Shown one piece after another: positions 59,320 through 64,000 of a stretch of DNA of 64,000 bases (positions are counted from its first letter, which is position 1; each line of letters starts with the position of its first letter). Source of the DNA: Serinibacter arcticus. GTDB taxonomy: Bacteria; Actinomycetota; Actinomycetes; Actinomycetales; Beutenbergiaceae. The notes below the pieces were generated by a model. That model saw only the letters and a program-made list of their open reading frames with translations, did not search any database and had not been told where the DNA came from. The stretch covers positions 744,001 through 808,000 of the forward strand of contig NZ_RHPJ01000002.1 in assembly GCF_004786095.1 (NCBI RefSeq), in the 5' to 3' direction. Position numbers and translations under genes: made by a program.

Positions 59320-59625
59320 TCAGGGCTGCGGCACGTCCACGAGCGCGTCGTCGTGCTGGTGGTGCTTGGTCAGCCAGTGCTCCACGTAGGAGCAGGTGGC
59401 GGCGAACGTGCCGCCGCGGGCGACGACGTCGGCGATCGCCTCGTCCACGAGCGTGCCCGCGAGCCCCTGGCCCTCGAACGCGTCCTGGATGACGGTGTGG
59501 GAGAAGACGGTCACGCCGTCGACCACCTCGTAGGCGGCGATGCCGGCGAACGTGCCGTCGACGCTGATCTCGTAGCGGTTGCGCTCGGTGCGGTGCGTGA
59601 CCTCGGTGCTGGATGACGGGCTCAT
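59320..59625 (-). CDS. YjdJ-type GNAT acetyltransferase
   Basis: 101-residue minimal N-acetyltransferase (PF14542-like). RYEISVDGTFAGIAAYEV, VFSHTVIQDAFEGQGLAGTL (acetyl-CoA loop QGLAGTL) and CSYVEHWLTKHHQ are the family marks; the C-terminal Cys/His region is typical. Substrate unknown. ATG at 59625; a CACACT hexamer 6 nt upstream may be the -10. Divergent from the dehydrogenase gene, 36 nt apart. Confidence 0.9.
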   Translation of the reverse strand: MSPSSSTEVTHRTERNRYEISVDGTFAGIAAYEVVDGVTVFSHTVIQDAFEGQGLAGTLVDEAIADVVARGGTFAATCSYVEHWLTKHHQHDDALVDVPQP

Positions 59626-59661
59626 CCCACCAGTGTGGCCCCGTGCTGATACACCTGTCGT

Positions 59662-60648
59662 GTGCGCGCACTGGTGATCGAGGAGTTCGGCCGGCCCGGT
59701 GAGGTCCGGGAGGTGCCGCGCCCCGACCCGGCCCCGGACGGGGCGGTCGTCCAGGTCGAGGCCACGGGCGTCTGCCGAAGCGACTGGCACGCCTGGCAGG
59801 GGCACGACGACGGCGTCCCGCTCCCCTTCGTCCCCGGCCACGAGTTCGCGGGCACGGTCGTGGCGGTGGGTTCCGACGTCGACCGCGCCTGGATCGGTCG
59901 CCGCGTCACGGCGCCGTTCGTCTGCGCGTGCGGCGCCTGCCCGACCTGTGCGGCGGGTGAGCACCAGGTGTGCCCGCACCAGGAGCAGCCGGGCTTCACG
60001 CACGACGGGAGCTTCGCCGAGTTCGTCGCGATCCGGCACGCACGCACGAACCTCGTCGCGCTGCCCGACGAGGTCTCGTTCGACGTCGCCGCGACCCTCG
60101 GGTGCCGCTACGCCACCGCGTGGCGGGCCGTGCACCGGCGGGCGCGCGTGGTGGCGGGGGAGCGCGTGGCCGTCTACGGCTGCGGCGGCCTCGGCCTGTC
60201 GGCCGTCATCATCGCCTCGCGGGCCGGCGCCGAGGTGACCGCCGTCGACGCCTCGCCGCAGGCCCTCGAGCTCGCGACGCGGCTGGGGGCGGCGCGGACC
60301 GCCGGCACCGCCGTGCCCGACATGCACGTCGCGCTGGAGTGCTCGGGCCACCCGGGCCTGGCCGACGCGGCGATCCGCGCGCTCCGACGTCGCGGCAGAC
60401 ACGTGCAGATCGGCCTGCTGCCGGGCGGGGCGCACGTCTCGATGGACGCCGTGATCGCGGGCGAGCTCGACGTCCTGGGCAGCCACGGCCTCGCCGCGCA
60501 CGAGTACCCGGAGCTGCTGCGCACGCTGCCGCACGACGCCGTCGCCGCGATGGTCGGACGGCACGGCCGGCTCGAGGACGCGCAGCGCGCGCTGGAGACG
60601 CTCGGGGCGTCGGCGGGTGTCGTGCTGATCCACCCCGGGGAGCGCTGA
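59662..60648 (+). CDS. Zinc-dependent alcohol dehydrogenase
   Basis: 328-residue medium-chain dehydrogenase. Catalytic zinc: Cys in TGVCRSDWHAW and the GHEFAGTV motif. Structural zinc: CACGACPTCAAGEHQVC (four Cys). NAD loop YGCGGLGLSAV. Shorter than the usual 340-350 but complete. Substrate unknown. TACACC lies 6 nt before the GTG, a weak leaderless-type promoter. Confidence 0.92.
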   Translation: MRALVIEEFGRPGEVREVPRPDPAPDGAVVQVEATGVCRSDWHAWQGHDDGVPLPFVPGHEFAGTVVAVGSDVDRAWIGRRVTAPFVCACGACPTCAAGEHQVCPHQEQPGFTHDGSFAEFVAIRHARTNLVALPDEVSFDVAATLGCRYATAWRAVHRRARVVAGERVAVYGCGGLGLSAVIIASRAGAEVTAVDASPQALELATRLGAARTAGTAVPDMHVALECSGHPGLADAAIRALRRRGRHVQIGLLPGGAHVSMDAVIAGELDVLGSHGLAAHEYPELLRTLPHDAVAAMVGRHGRLEDAQRALETLGASAGVVLIHPGER

Positions 60649-60767
60649 TCCCCCTTCCGCCGGGGCCCACGGGGCGTGGCAGGTCCTAGGATTCGGTGGG
60701 CCGCGGACCGTGCCCACCGATCAGCGGGGGTGGGACGCCGCGCCCCGGGAGCAGGCAGGAGAGCGGT

Positions 60768-61826
60768 ATGGCACTCATCGACAACGGCATCTACGTCGAC
60801 GGTGTCCGTCGGCTCACGCCGACGAGCCTCGACGAGACGTTCGAGCAGCTCCACGAGCACGACGGGATCGCGTGGATCGGACTGTTCCAGCCCGACGGGG
60901 AGGAGCTCGCCTCCGTCGCGGCGGAGTTCTCCCTCCACCCGCTCGCCGTCGAGGACGCGGGCAAGGGTCACCAGCGGCCCAAGGTGGAGCGCTACGGCGA
61001 GACCCTCTTCGTGGTGCTGCGGCCGGCGTGGTACATCGACGCCACCGAGACCGTGCACTTCGGTGAGATCCACCTGTTCGTGGGGCCTCAGTTCGTCGTC
61101 ACCGTCCGTCACGCCGAGCAGCCCTCGCTCAGCGAGGTCCGAGCGCGGATGGAGCGGAGCCCCGAGCTGCTGCGGCTGGGTACCGATGCGGTGCTCTACG
61201 CCGTCCTCGACCAGGTCGTGGACGGGTACGGACCCGTCATCGCGGGGCTCGAGAACGACATCGACGAGATCGAGGACCAGCTCTTCGCGGGTCACGAGAG
61301 CGTCGCCCGACGGATCTACGAGCTGCTGGGCGAAGTCATCGCGTTCCAGCGCGCGACCAGCCCGCTCCGCGGGATTCTCGAGGCGCTGCTGCGAGGAGCC
61401 GGCAAGTACCGGACCGACGAGGAGCTCCAGGCCCGCTACCGCGACGTGCTGGACCACGCGCTGCGCATCGCCGAGCGCGCCGACTCCTTCCGGGTGCTGC
61501 TCGAGAACGCGCTCACGGTGCACAGCACGCTGGCCACCCAGCAGCAGAACGACGCGATGCGAGAGCTCTCGGAGGCGAGCCTGGCGCAGAGCGAGGAGAC
61601 CAAGAAGCTCTCCGAGCAGTCCATCGCGCAGAACGAGGAGATCAAGAAGATCACGAGCTGGGCCGCGATCCTCTTCGCACCCAGCCTGGTCGGCACCGTC
61701 TACGGCATGAACTTCGAGAACATGCCCGAGCTCCGCGCCGACTGGGGCTACCCGGCCGCCCTCGGGGCCATGGTGCTCCTCGGGATCGGGCTGTGGGCGG
61801 TGTTCAGGAGCAGGAAGTGGCTCTGA
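60768..61826 (+). CDS. corA: Magnesium/cobalt channel CorA
   Basis: 352-residue Mg2+ channel. The cytosolic N-terminal domain and long helix (NDAMRELSEASLAQSEETKK coiled-coil stalk) lead to two membrane helices at the C-terminus; the signature YGMNFENMPEL (GMN) follows TM1. The ATG at 60768 has AGGAG upstream and is the conserved start. It converges on mgtE across a hairpin, giving two Mg2+ transporters side by side. Confidence 0.95.
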   Translation: MALIDNGIYVDGVRRLTPTSLDETFEQLHEHDGIAWIGLFQPDGEELASVAAEFSLHPLAVEDAGKGHQRPKVERYGETLFVVLRPAWYIDATETVHFGEIHLFVGPQFVVTVRHAEQPSLSEVRARMERSPELLRLGTDAVLYAVLDQVVDGYGPVIAGLENDIDEIEDQLFAGHESVARRIYELLGEVIAFQRATSPLRGILEALLRGAGKYRTDEELQARYRDVLDHALRIAERADSFRVLLENALTVHSTLATQQQNDAMRELSEASLAQSEETKKLSEQSIAQNEEIKKITSWAAILFAPSLVGTVYGMNFENMPELRADWGYPAALGAMVLLGIGLWAVFRSRKWL

Positions 61827-61868
61827 CACAGCCGCCGGTCCGATCGGTGCCGCTGAGCTGCGGATGAC

Positions 61869-61918
61869 GCTCGTGGGGAAGTTCTGCGGGCCACGGCCCG
61901 CGGAACTTCCCCACGAGC
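61869..61918. terminator. 23-bp hairpin between corA and mgtE
   Basis: Arms 61869-61891 and 61896-61918 (GCTCGTGGGGAAGTTC side), one G-T pair and a 4-nt loop. It separates two convergent genes and can terminate both. Confidence 0.85.
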
Positions 61919-61999
61919 ACGGACGGCCGCGACGAAGGCCGCTCAGCGCACGCCCACGTGGGAGGTTGCCCACCCGCCCCGCGGCGCCGAGCCGCGGGC

Positions 62000-63382
62000 T
62001 CAGAGCCCCGCGAGCTCCGGCAGCAGGAGCTTCGCCGTCGTGAAGTAGATGATGAGGCCGGTGCCGTCCACGATCGTGGAGATCATCGGCCCCGAGACGA
62101 CCGCCGGGTCCGCACGCAGCTTCTTCAGCAGCAGCGGGATCACGGAGGAGATCAGGCTGGACCACAGGACGATCGCCACCAGGGCGACGGCGACGGTCAG
62201 CATCACGGGACCGCCCACGCCGAGCGTCCACGCGCGAACGATCCCGGCCAGCGCCATCGCGAGGGCGACCAGGAGGCCCGTGGCCATCTCCTTGCGCAGC
62301 ACCCGCCCGACGTCGCGCAGCCGGACGTTGTCGGTCGACATCGCGCGGATCAGCGTCGTGGTGATCTGCGTGCCAGTGTTGCCGCCCGTCCCGATCAGCA
62401 GCGGGATGAAGAACGCCAGCACGACGACGGCCTCGAGCTCGTCCTCGAACGCCTGCATCACGGTGCCGGTGTAGGCGGCCGCGAGGAACAGCACCAGCAG
62501 CCACACGATGCGCTTGCGCCACAGCAGCAGGGGCGACGCGCGCAGGTACGGGACCTCCAGGGGCTGTGAACCGCCCTGGCGCTCGGCGTCCTCGGTCGCC
62601 TCGACCTCGGCGATGTCGGAGGCATCGTCGGAGGTGAGGATGCCGAGGAGGCGACCGTCGTCGTCGACCACCGGCACGGCCAGGAGCCGGTGCGCGACGA
62701 CGGTGCGGGCGGCCTCCTCCTGGTCCGTCAGCGGGCCGATGCTGACGACGTCCGGCTCGAGGAGGTCGGCGACGGCGGTGTCGGCGTCGGCGAGCACGAG
62801 GTCGCGGAAGGAGACGACGCCCTCCAGCCGGCCCTCGGGGTCGACGGCGAAGACGTAAGCGCCGATGTGGGCGTCCTGCCGGAGCTTCGCCCGGTGGTCA
62901 CGCACCTGGGCGATCGCCTCGGCCGCGGTCACGGACCGCCCGACGGTCAGCACGTCCGGCACCATGTGCGCCGCGGCCGACTCCGGCGGCCAGGTCAGCA
63001 GGTCGCGCAGCACGACGGCGTGCTCCGCCGGCATCGCGGTCAGGAGCCGTTCGCGCTCGTCCGCGTCGAGCTCGCGCAGGATCTCCGCGGCACGGTCGGA
63101 CTCGAGAGCGGCCAGCAGCTCCCCGCCGCGCGCGGCGGCCACGGTGCGGACGAGGTCGACGGCGACGTGCAGCGCGAGCGTGTCGGTGACCTCGGCGGCG
63201 ACCCCGACGGGCATCAGGTCCCCGAGACGCAGCAGCTCCCCGGGGTCGAGCTCGCCGAGCTGCTCCGACCGCAGCCGGGGGTCCTCGACGACGTCGAGCC
63301 AGAGGTCGATGGCCTTCGGGTTGCCGATGGCGATCGCCTGGCGGAGGTCGAGCGTCTGCGGTGTCTGCGGGGCGGGCGTCAC
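62000..63382 (-). CDS. mgtE: Magnesium transporter MgtE
   Basis: 460-residue Mg2+ channel. MgtE N domain (about 1-140, helical repeats), two CBS domains (about 140-265: VGRSVTAAEAIAQVRDH, DVVSIGPLTDQEEAARTVV), a plug helix, then five membrane helices. The pore motif GTGGNTGTQITTTLIRAMS is complete. CBS domains sense cytosolic Mg2+ and close the channel. GTG start at 63382. Confidence 0.95.
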   Translation of the reverse strand: MTPAPQTPQTLDLRQAIAIGNPKAIDLWLDVVEDPRLRSEQLGELDPGELLRLGDLMPVGVAAEVTDTLALHVAVDLVRTVAAARGGELLAALESDRAAEILRELDADERERLLTAMPAEHAVVLRDLLTWPPESAAAHMVPDVLTVGRSVTAAEAIAQVRDHRAKLRQDAHIGAYVFAVDPEGRLEGVVSFRDLVLADADTAVADLLEPDVVSIGPLTDQEEAARTVVAHRLLAVPVVDDDGRLLGILTSDDASDIAEVEATEDAERQGGSQPLEVPYLRASPLLLWRKRIVWLLVLFLAAAYTGTVMQAFEDELEAVVVLAFFIPLLIGTGGNTGTQITTTLIRAMSTDNVRLRDVGRVLRKEMATGLLVALAMALAGIVRAWTLGVGGPVMLTVAVALVAIVLWSSLISSVIPLLLKKLRADPAVVSGPMISTIVDGTGLIIYFTTAKLLLPELAGL

Positions 63383-63420
63383 GGGCCACCATCCTCGCCC
63401 ACGGGCTCGGGGATGCAGAA

Positions 63421-63456
63421 TCGGGGCCCGACGGCGATGTCGCCGTCGGACCCCGA
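63421..63456 (-). terminator. Terminator of the RskA-like gene
   Basis: 17-nt arms (63421-63437, 63440-63456) with one mismatch and a 2-nt loop, 32 nt past the anti-sigma gene stop on the minus strand and upstream of mgtE. Confidence 0.75.
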
Positions 63457-63487
63457 CGCGGTGCTGCTGCTGTGACGTCCCGCCGGG

Positions 63488-64000
63488 TCAGATCCCCGCG
63501 AGGACGATGACCGGATCGGTCGTGGGGGCGTCGGAGCCGCCCTCGGGCTCGATGCTGACGGCGAGAACGTCGACCGGGACCTCGGCGGAGACGGTCGCGC
63601 TGACGCGGCCGTCGTTCAGCGCCAGGGTGCCGGCGGAGACCATGTGGTCGCCGTCCTGGCGCCAGAGCTGATAGGTGAGGCCGTCGCCCGGGTCGGGCAG
63701 ATCGCTCGCCGTGAAGACCGCCTCACCATCGGTGAGGACAGCGGCGGCGATGCCTCCGCCTGCGACGTCGCCCTGCACGAGCTGGGCGCCGGGCTGACGC
63801 ATCGCACTCTCGAGTGCGGACATCTGCTGCTCCACCTGCGTGGCCCGCTGATCGTTCTGGATCGCCAGCGTGGTCGGCACCGCGAGCGCACCGGCGACGA
63901 CCGCGGCGAGCGCGAACGACTGCCAGCGGGCGACGCCGTGGCGCCGCGGCTTGGGTGTCACGAACGCCGGGTGGGCGTTCGTGTCCTCGACCTCGTGGGA
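63488..64000 (-). CDS. RskA-like anti-sigma factor, C-terminal part (cut by window edge)
   Basis: The frame stays open to base 64000, so the start lies outside the window; at least 170 residues are seen. A basic/His segment (PKPRRHGVARW) is followed by a membrane helix (SFALAAVVAGALAVPTTLA), a coiled linker (QRATQVEQQMSALESAMRQ) and the external RskA C-terminal domain (AVFTASDLPDPGDGLTYQLW, VLAVSIEPEGGSDAPT). RskA proteins bind an ECF sigma factor (SigK) through the missing N-terminal part and release it on proteolysis. The sigma gene is expected just beyond the edge. A GTG at 63961 could be read as a start but would leave out the anti-sigma domain. Confidence 0.85.
   Translation of the reverse strand, partial: SHEVEDTNAHPAFVTPKPRRHGVARWQSFALAAVVAGALAVPTTLAIQNDQRATQVEQQMSALESAMRQPGAQLVQGDVAGGGIAAAVLTDGEAVFTASDLPDPGDGLTYQLWRQDGDHMVSAGTLALNDGRVSATVSAEVPVDVLAVSIEPEGGSDAPTTDPVIVLAGI

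Overview
The window is high-GC DNA (codon third positions almost always G or C, many GTG starts) from an actinobacterium. The gene content points to order Micrococcales, near Cellulomonadaceae or Beutenbergiaceae: a GlnX-GlnH-PknG locus, DUF3073, small GlsB-type and holin/DUF3618 membrane proteins, an RskA anti-sigma factor, a sortase-E type LAxTG surface protein, and many genes whose -10 hexamer lies 6 nt before the start codon (leaderless transcription). Placement below order level is an inference. The window is ordinary chromosome: no integrase, insertion sequence, phage block or CRISPR array was seen.

Region 1 (52-11228) is the most notable block. Eight co-directional genes, almost all with 4-nt start/stop overlaps, encode an AAA+ ATPase, a GlnX-like membrane sensor, a GlnH-like lipoprotein, an unrecognised helical protein, a PknG kinase, a PP2C phosphatase, a von Willebrand A protein and an FHA protein. 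Kinase, phosphatase and FHA protein share the same small zinc-ribbon module. This looks like an extended amino-acid-sensing phospho-signalling pathway, larger than the three-gene mycobacterial version.

Region 2 (11325-19630) is central metabolism: an ACT-malic enzyme, a DUF559 nuclease-like gene flanked by degenerate GTGCAC repeats, RsgA, 1-phosphofructokinase, and HPr plus enzyme I of the PTS. Region 3 (19678-25473) has an RNB ribonuclease, a double-GNAT protein, and purF/purM arranged around a small HTH regulator with two operator-like palindromes. Region 4 (25577-32137) has DUF3073, a holin/DUF3618 pair, a 5'-3' exonuclease and four mevalonate-pathway genes (mvk, mvaD, phosphomevalonate kinase, type 2 isomerase) without HMG-CoA synthase or reductase. 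Region 5 (32149-49105) carries asparaginase, a tRNA-Glu/Asp/Phe cluster, DinB, zincin, amidase, an ArsR/CDF metal-efflux pair, galE, a DEAD-box helicase with an RG-rich tail, an App1-type phosphatase, a 2-hydroxyacid dehydrogenase, MsrB, a GlsB-type protein, a large HEAT-like protein, an AEC transporter, a hydrolase and a pirin.

Region 6 (49341-59237) is one gene of 9.9 kb for a cell-wall-anchored protein with 30 IPT/TIG repeats. Two identical 530-bp copies, 4251 bp apart, flank 15 nearly identical repeats. Region 7 (59320-64000) holds a YjdJ-type acetyltransferase, a zinc alcohol dehydrogenase, convergent CorA and MgtE magnesium transporters, and an RskA-like anti-sigma factor cut by the window edge.

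All identifications come from reading motifs and overall resemblance to known families; no database search was run.
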